Source of the DNA: a virus
Virus record (IMG/VR): IMGVR_UViG_3300029319_000336
Coordinates: 1 to 29,332 of that record
Length of the DNA stretch: 29,332 nucleotides
Strand: one strand, 5' to 3'
This document shows positions 1-6,567 of this stretch, in pieces. Numbering within the stretch: position 1 is the stretch's first letter; each line of letters starts with the position of its first letter. A program made the position numbers and the translations under genes. The notes under the pieces are model-generated. The model was given only the letters and a program-made list of their open reading frames with translations, ran no database searches and was not told the origin of the DNA.

Positions 1-92
1 TTATATCAAAACCTTTGAAGGAAAGATTAAAGTGGGATGCAATTCGTCTTAACTTTATGAAAAAGACTTCGAGGGCAAAACTACCCTTATAA
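1..92 (+). CDS. C-terminal end of an upstream gene (partial)
   Basis: The reading frame beginning at base 3 is open from the window edge and ends with TAA at 90-92. About 29 residues are visible, basic in character (Lys/Arg rich, ending in RAKLPL). The stop overlaps the next start as TAATG, the same junction style used by many genes in this window, which supports a real gene end. Too little is present to name it. The other two forward frames stop at 16-18 and 50-52. Confidence 0.45.
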   Translation, partial: ISKPLKERLKWDAIRLNFMKKTSRAKLPL

Positions 93-295
93 TGAAAAAA
101 TCAGAGTTAATTCATTGGAGATTGCAAGCAATGCTTCGTGAACATTCTTTTAGTGATTTAAAATACTTAGGTGTCAAACCCGATAGTATTGGTATGCCAC
201 AACATTGGTATATGATAGGTGACAATGAAGTTTCATGTGACTCAATTACAGAATTAGACAGTGAGGAAGTTGAAGAGGAAAGTGACACCGTTTGA
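92..295 (+). CDS. Small hypothetical protein upstream of gp59
   Basis: A 67-aa ORF starting with ATG directly on the stop of the preceding gene (TAATG) and running into the start region of gp59. The N-terminal half is mixed and Trp/His containing (IHWRLQAMLREH). The last 20 residues are strongly acidic (ELDSEEVEEESDTV). It has no membrane segment and no motif I recognise. Its place in a tightly overlapped replication cluster suggests an accessory DNA-metabolism role, but that is inference from position alone. I do not recognise the family. Confidence 0.6.
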   Translation: MKKSELIHWRLQAMLREHSFSDLKYLGVKPDSIGMPQHWYMIGDNEVSCDSITELDSEEVEEESDTV

Positions 296-878
296 AACTT
301 ATCAAACTTATCTTTCTATGAAAAGTCATTTTACAAATCGTAAGTATGACTTCTTTAAATATGGTGGTAAATCCCGTGCCACAGTAACTGCTTTCAATCG
401 AAGAAAAGACAAATACTGGTTTGAGAAAACTTCTCGTAAGTATTCTGATGGTCAGATTGTTGATTTTCTTCTTGCCAACTTTGTAACATCAACAAACCCA
501 GAAAACTTATGGATTGGAGAAATTATCAATTCTGGCGAAAGAAATTACTCAGAGTGGATGAAAACTCAACAGAGTTTAAAGTACTTGTTCAAAGAACAAT
601 CAAAGAGATTACTATCCGAGAACGACTTAGAAGAAGTATTCAACTGCTCCAAGGGACACCCAATAATATTAAAGAAACACTTGGGTGGAGAACTAAACTT
701 AGAAATCTTAGTAATCTACGAAAAGATCTTTTCTTTCGTAAAAAACTTTGATAAGAAACTTGACGATCCTGTATGGGAAACCGTAAAGATGAAAATTAAT
801 AAGTATAGTCCTTTCATAAATATTAATGTGTTTCATTACAAAAAATTAATTATGGAGGTTATTCGTAATGGCTCTTAA
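282..878 (+). CDS. 59: gp59-like loader of the gp41 replicative helicase
   Basis: In T4, gp59 binds fork DNA and gp32 and loads the gp41 helicase onto lagging-strand template. The protein here shares the T4 gp59 layout: an N-terminal segment TYQTYLSMKSHFTNRKYDFFKY resembling the T4 KLYLMIKQHMNGKYDVIKY region, then RRKDKYWFEK matching RRDKYFFQK of T4, and an all-helical remainder. From the GTG at 282 the product is 198 aa, against 217 in T4. A longer frame opens at GTG 261, but I prefer 282 because AGAGGA lies just upstream and the protein then starts MTPFETYQ. Its neighbour gp32, two genes on, is its known partner, and the order 59 to 32 is typical of T4-like phages. The end overlaps the next gene by 11 nt. 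Confidence 0.85.
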   Translation: MTPFETYQTYLSMKSHFTNRKYDFFKYGGKSRATVTAFNRRKDKYWFEKTSRKYSDGQIVDFLLANFVTSTNPENLWIGEIINSGERNYSEWMKTQQSLKYLFKEQSKRLLSENDLEEVFNCSKGHPIILKKHLGGELNLEILVIYEKIFSFVKNFDKKLDDPVWETVKMKINKYSPFININVFHYKKLIMEVIRNGS

Positions 879-1053
879 TAATGATGAAGTGCTTGGAAAT
901 CTTAAATCTCAACTCAAAGAAGTATCGAGTCAATTAAATCAATTAACTGAAACTCGTCTTAAACTTCTAGGAGCAATTGATGTCCTCGAACAAATCGAGG
1001 AAAGTAAAACGGAACCAGTACAACCCGAAGTTGTGGAGACTAAGAAGAAATGA
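868..1053 (+). CDS. Small coiled-coil protein between gp59 and gp32
   Basis: A 61-aa ORF with a clear ribosome site (TGGAGG about ten bases upstream of the ATG), overlapping the gp59 stop. Residues 5-45 form a likely amphipathic coiled coil with regular Leu spacing (LGNLKSQLKEVSSQLNQLTE). The tail is charged and Pro/Lys rich, ending in KKK. It occupies the interval where T4 carries gene 33 (late-transcription co-activator), but it lacks the hydrophobic-acidic C-terminal clamp-binding tail of T4 gp33. I therefore do not assign that function. It overlaps the following start (ATGA). Confidence 0.65.
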   Translation: MALNNDEVLGNLKSQLKEVSSQLNQLTETRLKLLGAIDVLEQIEESKTEPVQPEVVETKKK

Positions 1054-1376
1054 GATTTTTTGATTCGGAAATAGTCCGAGAAGAATTATCTGAAATCAAT
1101 CGACTACAAACTAGCATCTATGGTAAGATGTTTGGTTTTGGTTTTCTAAGTCCTACTGACCGAAAGGAACACGTTGAGAAATTAGAAACTCTTTTAGAGA
1201 AACAAAAAACGATGTGGACTCGGTTGTCTTTATCAGATGACCCAGAAGCAAAAGATATGAAAAATCAATTGCGTAAGTCCTTACAGGGTATGGGTTTCCC
1301 AGAAGGAACCGATATGCCTTCGATTTTTAGTGCAATGGATGACACCATTGGCAAACTCAAAGAGAGTGTTGACTAA
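1050..1376 (+). CDS. DUF1825-like protein in the gp33 position
   Basis: A 108-aa protein beginning MRFFDSEIVREE, close to the opening of the cyanobacterial DUF1825 family (M-x-FFDSEIVQ-E). The family's helical middle follows: RKEHVEKLETLLEKQKTMWTRLSLSDDPEAK. DUF1825 proteins are small helical proteins of unknown function found in cyanobacteria and in cyanomyoviruses. The gene lies between gp59 and gp32 where T4 has gp33, so a transcription-related role is possible but unproven. It starts on the stop of the upstream gene (ATGA). The gp32 promoter -35 element sits over its last codons. The family assignment is from memory of motifs, not from a search. Confidence 0.65.
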   Translation: MRFFDSEIVREELSEINRLQTSIYGKMFGFGFLSPTDRKEHVEKLETLLEKQKTMWTRLSLSDDPEAKDMKNQLRKSLQGMGFPEGTDMPSIFSAMDDTIGKLKESVD

Positions 1377-1397
1377 TTAATCTATCTTTGTTATAAT
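1369..1397 (+). promoter_or_regulatory. Sigma70-like promoter for gp32
   Basis: TTGACT at 1369-1374, a 17-nt spacer and a perfect TATAAT at 1392-1397 lie upstream of the gp32 start at 1436. The -35 overlaps the stop codon of the upstream gene. A ribosome site GAGG (1425-1428) sits 7 nt before the ATG. This suggests that gp32 is transcribed independently by host-type RNA polymerase. Confidence 0.8.
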
Positions 1398-1435
1398 ACA
1401 AACAATCCCCCGATCAAATTATCCGAGGTAATCCT

Positions 1436-2332
1436 ATGTCTTTTAAAGACCTAAAAAAACAATCTAAGCTTGGCTCTTTGACTGCAAAGTTAGTTAAAGA
1501 AGTTGAGAAAATGAATAATAACGGTGCGTCTGGTGACGAACGCACATGGAAGTTAGATGTAGATAAAAGTGGCAATGGATATGCTGTTATCCGTTTCCTA
1601 CCTGCACCAGAAGGTGAGGATCTACCATTTGTAAAACTATACTCCCATGCCTTTCAAGGTCCTGGTGGTTGGTATATTGAAAACTCTCTGACTACATTAG
1701 GTCAGAAAGATCCTGTTTCTGAGTATAACACCCAACTCTGGAACAATGGCACAGATGCAGGAAAAGAAACAGCACGGAAACAAAAACGTAAACTTACTTA
1801 CATGAGTAATATTTACGTTGTGAAAGATCCAGCAAATCCTGAGAACGAAGGTAAAGTATTCTTATTCAAGTATGGTAAGAAGATCTTTGATAAACTAACT
1901 GCAGCAATGCAACCTGAGTTTGAAGATGAGGAAGCAATCGATCCATTCGATTTCTGGCAAGGTGCAAACTTCAAGTTGAAGGCAAAGAATGTAGCAGGAT
2001 ACAGAAACTATGATAGTTCTGAGTTCGCTGCTGTAAGTCCATTACTTGATGATGACGATGCTCTTGAATCATTATGGAAGAAACAATTCTCACTCGCAGA
2101 GATTGTATCTACCGATCAGTTCAAAACATATGAAGATCTTAAAAAGAGATTAGAATATGTTCTTGGAAGTAAGAGACCTGCACAAGACCCAGATGTCTTT
2201 GATGAAGATAATGATCGTGGTGAAGCAGAAGAATTAGTAACTGCTGCTGTATCCGCACCTCCAACTACCTCAACGGTAGACAAAGACGAGGATGATGCAT
2301 TATCGTACTTTGCGAAACTCGCAGAAGAATAA
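1436..2332 (+). CDS. 32: gp32 single-stranded DNA-binding protein (zinc ligands lost)
   Basis: Coats single-stranded DNA during phage replication, recombination and repair and coordinates gp59, gp41 and polymerase. At 298 aa it matches T4 gp32 (301). An N-terminal basic helix for cooperativity (KDLKKQSKLGSLTAKL) is followed by the OB-fold core: GGWYIEN aligns with T4 GKWYIET, and VVKDPANPENEGKVFLFKYGKKIFDK is almost identical to T4. The acidic C-terminal tail (DKDEDDALSYFAKLAEE) is the protein-interaction arm. T4 gp32 binds zinc through His64 and three Cys. Here the His is kept (H71) but the whole protein contains no cysteine, so the zinc subdomain must be stabilised differently. It has its own promoter and terminator. 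Confidence 0.95.
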   Translation: MSFKDLKKQSKLGSLTAKLVKEVEKMNNNGASGDERTWKLDVDKSGNGYAVIRFLPAPEGEDLPFVKLYSHAFQGPGGWYIENSLTTLGQKDPVSEYNTQLWNNGTDAGKETARKQKRKLTYMSNIYVVKDPANPENEGKVFLFKYGKKIFDKLTAAMQPEFEDEEAIDPFDFWQGANFKLKAKNVAGYRNYDSSEFAAVSPLLDDDDALESLWKKQFSLAEIVSTDQFKTYEDLKKRLEYVLGSKRPAQDPDVFDEDNDRGEAEELVTAAVSAPPTTSTVDKDEDDALSYFAKLAEE

Positions 2333-2338
2333 TCATAC

Positions 2339-2364
2339 AGGAGGTCAAACGACCTCCTTTTTTT
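2339..2364 (+). terminator. Rho-independent terminator of gp32
   Basis: An 8-bp stem AGGAGGTC / GACCTCCT (2339-2346 with 2351-2358), loop AAAC, then a T run to 2364. It lies 6 nt after the gp32 stop and insulates the convergent minus-strand baseplate genes. There is no T tract on the minus-strand side, so it acts mainly in the plus direction. Confidence 0.92.
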
Positions 2365-3010
2365 ATGGTAGTGTTATGTAACTATTTTCTGTCTGTGATG
2401 TTCTTCCATCAATATATTCTGATGATTTAGCGTATGTCATGATTTCCCTTATATCATTTAAGAACTGTTGAACATACTCTTCCCTTAAGATATAGATACT
2501 TCTCTTTTCATCATTTAATCGAGTTTCATATTCATAATTACTAATTCCTACTACTGGATTTAAATTTGTAGAGGGATTACTTGGATTTGGTATTGTAAAG
2601 TCACTATCAACTATTTTACCTTTTGGTAGAATTAATTTACCATCTGAATTTTTTACTTCCTTTGTTTCAAAAAACCTTACTGAATTTAAAGATTCACCAT
2701 ATTTTTGTTCTGCATAATTATATAAATCACGATTATTTAATGGCCATTCGTTCCTTACATTTAAAATACCTGCCACTGTTAATACAATCCAATCAAATTC
2801 TGGATTACCATACAACTGTTCTGCAAGTGTGTCTGGTCTTACACCATCCTCAATTTCATACTTTTCAAACACAGTAAAATTATTCTGCAAATCATCTCTT
2901 AATTTTACTCTACGAAAAACATTCTTTACCTCTACATAGTCGAGAGATGACATCTTATTAGAAAGAAAAGATGGATATCTTAAATTTGGTAATTCTCTAA
3001 AGTATCCCAT
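2363..3010 (-). CDS. 53: gp53 baseplate wedge subunit
   Basis: A 215-aa protein similar to T4 gp53 (196 aa), which joins wedge units together in the baseplate. Characteristic features are the opening GYFRELPNLRYPSF, the central VRPDTLAEQLYGNPEFDWIVL (an AE-x-YG-x-P-x-x-DW motif usual for gp53 and related LysM-like wedge domains) and NNRDLYNYAEQKYG. It is the last gene of a minus-strand operon. Its ATG overlaps the gp48 stop (TAATG), suggesting translational coupling. It converges on gp32 and its stop lies inside the T run of the gp32 terminator. Confidence 0.88.
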   Translation of the reverse strand: MGYFRELPNLRYPSFLSNKMSSLDYVEVKNVFRRVKLRDDLQNNFTVFEKYEIEDGVRPDTLAEQLYGNPEFDWIVLTVAGILNVRNEWPLNNRDLYNYAEQKYGESLNSVRFFETKEVKNSDGKLILPKGKIVDSDFTIPNPSNPSTNLNPVVGISNYEYETRLNDEKRSIYILREEYVQQFLNDIREIMTYAKSSEYIDGRTSQTENSYITLP

Positions 3011-4344
3011 TAGTAACCTACCGCTGCTGTGCCTGGACTTGAATCATAATCAATATCGTAAATTGGTTGTAATTCTTTGAATGATAAATCTAACTGCATT
3101 GAAACAGGTGTACCATCATCATAAGTTGAATATACCCCATCAGCTGTATATGTTGTTTGCATATCTGTCAAGAAACACTGCTTAAATTTATTTAAGAAGG
3201 GATGATCTTTATTTCCAGTACGATATCTTAATTTAAATATGTTTGGTGTTCTTAAAAAGAAGTTTGCTCCATCTGATACACCACCTTGTGCTTGAGGTGC
3301 CATGTTTCTTTTAAATGCACGAATAATTAATTTTACTTGTTCTGCTTCTTTTTTATTACGAGGTGTTAGTTTAAATGAAAATCTAAAGTTTCTAATTGTG
3401 ACATCACTGAATAGAAGTTCCATGTTTGGATTTAATATCTCACCATTACCTCTTGCCAGTAGTTGATTAGGAGTTACGTTTGCACCAAAGATATTAACTG
3501 CCTCTGCAGCTAATTTTTTGGTAAGAACATCTGCTGCTGTAGCTAAAGAAGTGCTTCTATCACCACCAAGTCCTTTTGTCAAACCCTCCTGCACTCCCTT
3601 GTTAAACCCAGTTAAATCAAATGATTCTTGCTGTGCAAGTGCAGTTCCCATCCCTTTCATTGCCTCTTCAACTTTTGATACACCTAAAGCAGCAAGACCA
3701 TTCATCTTAGAGTCACCATAGACAACATTGTTAGTGTCTTGTAATTGTGATGGTATTGGTAATAATATTGTACCTGCATTTATCAGTGGTTTGCGAGACA
3801 ACTTATTAGTACGAGTTGCACCAGCACGATTTGTTATAAAATTACCAGTCACATAACGATTACTTCCACCAGTTGGTGATACATACTTATCACCAATCGC
3901 TTCATATCTTTCAATGTCTATTTGTAAGTAATCAGCATGTTCTGTTAATAATTCTGCTGGATATCTTAATACACCACCCTGTATCTTTCTACCATATTTT
4001 TGTAATCTTTTTTTCTTTAAATCTCTATTCTCATTTTTTATTTTTTCTACTTCGTCAAGATTTTCTTTACTTGTATTTGCTAAATTAAGTCTCTCCTGAT
4101 AAGTATCATTATTACCGTTTTCATTACCGTTTCCATTACCGTTTCCATTAACTTCTACTAAAATATTATTTTTCTTTAGATCAGCATTATCATTATTCTC
4201 TATTTTATCACTATTATTAGTGGTTTCAGTGATTGGAATTATTTCTGTTCCATTAAATCTATCAAATATTTTACCATCTTTCTCTATGTAAAATCCTGTT
4301 CGTAAATATGCATCTACTACACTTTTTTTCTGTTTAACTGCCAT
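3010..4344 (-). CDS. 48: gp48 baseplate tail-tube cap protein
   Basis: T4 gp48 tops the baseplate hub and seeds polymerisation of the tail tube. This 444-aa product is longer than T4 gp48 (364). The C-terminal half carries the tube-fold pattern (FRFSFKLTPRNKKEAEQVKLIIRAFKRNM, then LRTPNIFKLRYRTG, then a final beta region YDDGTPVSMQLDLSFKELQPI). The N-terminal part holds a Gly-Asn low-complexity run (residues about 67-78) coded by a tandem 12-bp repeat, followed by a charged helix. A late-type promoter (CATAAATA, minus strand 4363-4370) lies 18 nt before the start. The neighbours gp53 and gp4 are also T4 morphogenesis genes. The residue-level match to gp48 is moderate; position and fold pattern support it. 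Confidence 0.82.
   Translation of the reverse strand: MAVKQKKSVVDAYLRTGFYIEKDGKIFDRFNGTEIIPITETTNNSDKIENNDNADLKKNNILVEVNGNGNGNGNENGNNDTYQERLNLANTSKENLDEVEKIKNENRDLKKKRLQKYGRKIQGGVLRYPAELLTEHADYLQIDIERYEAIGDKYVSPTGGSNRYVTGNFITNRAGATRTNKLSRKPLINAGTILLPIPSQLQDTNNVVYGDSKMNGLAALGVSKVEEAMKGMGTALAQQESFDLTGFNKGVQEGLTKGLGGDRSTSLATAADVLTKKLAAEAVNIFGANVTPNQLLARGNGEILNPNMELLFSDVTIRNFRFSFKLTPRNKKEAEQVKLIIRAFKRNMAPQAQGGVSDGANFFLRTPNIFKLRYRTGNKDHPFLNKFKQCFLTDMQTTYTADGVYSTYDDGTPVSMQLDLSFKELQPIYDIDYDSSPGTAAVGY
4111..4146. repeat. Tandem 12-bp repeat within gp48
   Basis: Three consecutive copies of a 12-mer (ATTACCGTTTCC on the plus strand; the first copy differs at one base), followed by a partial copy. It encodes a Gly-Asn run in gp48. 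In-frame copy number could change by slippage without breaking the gene. Confidence 0.85.
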
Positions 4345-4357
4345 ATCGACCCTATTT

Positions 4358-4705
4358 TTAGTTATTTATGCGAAATTTTGCAAATGGTATTGTATTTAGG
4401 TCTTGTAACTCCTCATTTGTGACTTGATAGAGTTGACCCACCACTTCTTGAAAGGTATATGAACGGGATTGACCCCAATGAAAGTTTATTCCTTTGAAAC
4501 CCCATTCAAAAATATTAGTGACTGCCACTAATGGATTCTGATCATATCGACCAGGTGTTTTTGGTTGATATACAAATACATATATCTTGCCAACTTCGGG
4601 ACTTGATGCTATGCTGTCACCTAAGACATCCATGATTTCAATCATGAGATCATCAGCATCTTCTGTTCCGATAATATCATCTACTAGTGGGGCGATGCGA
4701 CTCAT
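4358..4705 (-). CDS. Hypothetical protein in the gp48-gp4 interval
   Basis: A 115-aa protein between gp4 and gp48 whose function I do not recognise. The N-terminal third is acidic and helical (VDDIIGTEDADDLMIEIMDVLGD). The rest looks beta-rich and carries GKIYVFVYQPKTPGRYDQNPLVAV, then WGFKGINFHW. This Y-x-PK...YD-x-x-PLV...GF-x-GIN-x-H pattern recurs in small proteins of T4-like marine phages as I recall it, which suggests a conserved virion or assembly domain, but no function is claimed. The start overlaps the gp4 stop by 4 nt (ATGA), so it is co-translated with a head-completion protein and precedes a baseplate gene. Confidence 0.7.
   Translation of the reverse strand: MSRIAPLVDDIIGTEDADDLMIEIMDVLGDSIASSPEVGKIYVFVYQPKTPGRYDQNPLVAVTNIFEWGFKGINFHWGQSRSYTFQEVVGQLYQVTNEELQDLNTIPFAKFRINN
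4363..4370 (-). promoter_or_regulatory. Late-type promoter octamer upstream of gp48
   Basis: The minus strand reads CATAAATA, one base from the T4 late consensus TATAAATA, 18 nt before the gp48 start at 4344. It lies inside the 3' end of the upstream minus-strand gene. Confidence 0.6.
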
Positions 4706-5139
4706 TTGATTCCTAGTTCGTTTTCGGTCATCACTTTAAATTCCCATAAACGATCTTCACAGAACTCTGTTGCTGCTTTCCATTTTGCTTGGTTCTTAGC
4801 GTATTCATAGACTTCTCTTAAATAATTCTTGGTCTGTCTCTTGGGTTTTTTTGGTTTTTGTGTTTGTTTATGTGGTTTTACTTCTATTAAATATGTCTTG
4901 ATACGACCAGTGTTTTCTTGAACTTTGATATAAAAGTCGGGAAAGTATCTATGAACTTTATTATCAACAGGAGAACGATAGGGTAGTGCAATTTCTTCAC
5001 TTCCCCATTCAAGTATTTTATCATTCTTATCACAATATACCATGAATTTTCTCTCCCAAAGTGACCTGTATATGATGTTTGTGGGATCACCTTTATACTT
5101 TCTGGGATAGGAAGGATAATATTTTCCTTTATATGACAT
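4702..5139 (-). CDS. 4: gp4 head completion protein (nuclease fold)
   Basis: T4 gp4 (also called gp50/65) is needed to complete DNA-filled heads before tail joining. The protein matches it well: KGKYYPSYPRKYKGDPTNIIYRSLWERK at the start (T4 has KGKYTPKNPKKYKGNPNKITYRSSWE) and VHRYFPDFY in the middle. Visible residues fit a PD-(D/E)XK nuclease core: E30, D68 (in FPDFY) and E86-x-K88 (in LIEVKP). An upstream in-frame ATG at 5154 would add five hydrophobic residues, but 5139 gives the T4-like start MSYKGKYY and 145 aa. The first gene of the minus operon, it is preceded 22 nt upstream by a late-like octamer TCTAAATA and is divergent from the tube gene. Confidence 0.88.
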   Translation of the reverse strand: MSYKGKYYPSYPRKYKGDPTNIIYRSLWERKFMVYCDKNDKILEWGSEEIALPYRSPVDNKVHRYFPDFYIKVQENTGRIKTYLIEVKPHKQTQKPKKPKRQTKNYLREVYEYAKNQAKWKAATEFCEDRLWEFKVMTENELGIK

Positions 5140-5144
5140 AAATA
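5137..5144 (+). promoter_or_regulatory. Late-type promoter octamer for the tube-fold gene
   Basis: CATAAATA on the plus strand, 25 nt before the GTG at 5170. It overlaps the start codon of the divergent gp4 gene (complement of 5137-5139). Confidence 0.5.
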
Positions 5145-5161
5145 GAAATAACAATCATACT

Positions 5162-5169
5162 TATTTAGA
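5162..5169 (-). promoter_or_regulatory. Late-type promoter octamer for gp4
   Basis: The minus strand reads TCTAAATA, 22 nt before the gp4 ATG, and directly abuts the GTG start of the divergent tube gene. It shares the TAAATA core with the other octamers in the window but has two mismatches to T4 TATAAATA. Confidence 0.4.
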
Positions 5170-5784
5170 GTGGCAGAGACACTAGTTAAACCGTTTAATA
5201 TGGCAATTGCCAATCGTCTGATGGGACCTTTGGCGCAAACAAATCATTTTTTAGTGACAATATCATCGTTGACACCAGAGGTTGAGAGTTATATTCAGCA
5301 ATATAGTAATGCCTCTGATTTTAGAAGATTTCTTGCGGAAAGGGGAGGAATACTTTGTAGTGATGCTAGTTTACCAACAACATCATACGCAACAGCAGAG
5401 GTGAGAGATAATTTTATGGGTATACCTCAACAGTATGCACATACTAGAATCTACACAGATATTGATTTTACTTTTTACGTTGATGAAAATTACACACTTT
5501 TAAAGATATTTGAAGGTTGGATGGAATATATTTCAAGTGGTGCTAATCCTTTGATGCAACAAGCAACAAAATCTTATTATCGCAGAATGAGATATCCTGA
5601 TTCATATAAGTGTAATACATTGTATATTAACAAATTTGAGAAAGACTTTAAAAGAACAATGAGATATCAATTTGTGAATGCTTTCCCTAAGAGCATGTCA
5701 TCCGTTCCAGTTTCCTACGGACCTGCTGATATATTAAAAGTTACTGTATCTTTCAATTATGACCGCTATATAGTAAGAGGTTAA
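5170..5784 (+). CDS. Tail tube-fold protein (gp19-like, possibly in the gp54 role)
   Basis: A 204-aa protein with the features of the T4 gp19 tube family: an opening LVKPFNMAIANRLMGPLAQTNHFLVTI, the mid-domain pattern GILCSDASLPTTSYATAEVRDNFMGIPQQYAHTRIYTDIDFTFYVDENY, and a closing beta segment ILKVTVSFNYDRYIV. gp19 forms the inner tube; gp54, with the same fold, starts it on top of gp48. Because this gene sits next to gp48/gp4 and before the hub genes, away from any sheath gene in the window, it could be the initiator or a second tube paralogue. The start is GTG at 5170; an in-frame ATG at 5200 is the alternative. Neither has a strong ribosome site, but the extra residues fit the family N-terminus. 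Confidence 0.82.
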   Translation: MAETLVKPFNMAIANRLMGPLAQTNHFLVTISSLTPEVESYIQQYSNASDFRRFLAERGGILCSDASLPTTSYATAEVRDNFMGIPQQYAHTRIYTDIDFTFYVDENYTLLKIFEGWMEYISSGANPLMQQATKSYYRRMRYPDSYKCNTLYINKFEKDFKRTMRYQFVNAFPKSMSSVPVSYGPADILKVTVSFNYDRYIVRG

Positions 5785-5791
5785 ATACCCA

Positions 5792-5799
5792 CATAAATA
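5792..5799 (+). promoter_or_regulatory. Late-type promoter octamer for gp26
   Basis: CATAAATA, 21 nt before the gp26 ATG at 5821, in a short intergenic gap with no other visible signal. Confidence 0.6.
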
Positions 5800-5820
5800 A
5801 TTTTAATGAATTGAAACATT

Positions 5821-6537
5821 ATGCCATTACCTAAGATTAATACTCCGACGTATGATTTGACCTTACCATCGAATGGAAAGAAAATAAAATACAGACCATT
5901 TTTGGTGCGTGAGGAAAAAATTCTCATCATGGCACTCGAAACTGAGGATCAGAAACAAATCACATCGGCAGTAATTCAGATATTGACTGCATGTATCATG
6001 ACAAGGGGTGTCAAACTAAATGAATTAGCAACCTTTGATATTGAATATCTATTTTTAAATGTAAGATCAAAATCAGTTGGTGAAACAATTACCTTGAATT
6101 TAATTTGTCCTGATGATGAAAAGACGAGCGTTGAAGTTACGATTGATCTAGATGCAATTAAAGTTAAAAAAGACAAGTCTCATACAAATATTGTCAAACT
6201 TGATAATAATTTGTCTATGAAACTTAAATATCCATCTATGAAGCAATTTATAGAGAGTAATTTTGAAGCAGGTGTTGAGACTGTTAGTAATACAATGGAT
6301 GTAGTCATATCATCTATTGATATGATTTACAATGAAGAGGAAAGTTGGAGTGCATCTGAATCAACTAAAAAAGAACTTGAAGAATTTATTGATCAATTGA
6401 ATACTAAACAGTTTAAATTGATAGAAAATTTCTTCGATACAATGCCCAAATTAACACATAAGGTGAAGGTGTTGAATCCAAAAACAAACGTAGAGTCAAC
6501 TGTTTTATTGGAGGGACTGGCAGCTTTTTTCAATTAG
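5821..6537 (+). CDS. 26: gp26-like baseplate hub assembly protein
   Basis: A 238-aa protein of the T4 gp26 type (T4: 208 aa), which is required to assemble the central baseplate hub and is thought to act as an assembly factor. Visible signature: LPSNGKKIKYRPFLVREEKILIMALE at residues about 15-40, then DIEYLFLNVRSKSVGE and a central NLICPDDE. The C-terminal half is helical and acidic. The last sense codons GCT TTT TTC contain a T_TTT_TTC slippery heptamer just before the TAG, with a stem-loop downstream. A fraction of ribosomes may therefore shift into the -1 frame and extend the protein into the next ORF, giving about 298 aa. A late-type promoter lies upstream. Confidence 0.85.
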   Translation: MPLPKINTPTYDLTLPSNGKKIKYRPFLVREEKILIMALETEDQKQITSAVIQILTACIMTRGVKLNELATFDIEYLFLNVRSKSVGETITLNLICPDDEKTSVEVTIDLDAIKVKKDKSHTNIVKLDNNLSMKLKYPSMKQFIESNFEAGVETVSNTMDVVISSIDMIYNEEESWSASESTKKELEEFIDQLNTKQFKLIENFFDTMPKLTHKVKVLNPKTNVESTVLLEGLAAFFN

Positions 6538-6567
6538 GTATGGCTCACACGAATCTAGAGTCATACT
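6525..6567 (+). promoter_or_regulatory. Predicted -1 ribosomal frameshift signal (slippery site plus stem-loop)
   Basis: The slippery heptamer T_TTT_TTC at 6525-6531 is in the gp26 reading phase (X_XXY_YYZ). It is followed 5-6 nt later by a stem of 9-10 pairs: 6537-6546 (GGTATGGCTC) with 6558-6567 (GAGTCATACT), including two G-U pairs, and an 11-nt loop. After the shift the frame reads CAA TTA GGT ATG and continues without a stop into the ORF ending at 6716. The stem also covers the ATG of that ORF, which would hinder independent initiation. Confidence 0.7.

Noticed and set aside
509-751. An 80-aa plus-strand ORF inside gp59
   Set aside because: Out of frame with gp59, Arg/Leu rich with no ribosome site; the gp59 frame has recognisable family motifs.
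868-1053. Assigning the 61-aa coiled-coil protein as gp33
   Set aside because: The position fits, but the sliding-clamp-binding C-terminal tail of T4 gp33 is absent and the length is about half.
4887-5213. A 108-aa minus-strand ORF overlapping gp4 and the tube gene start
   Set aside because: gp4 in another frame matches a known family over its full length; this frame has no motif.
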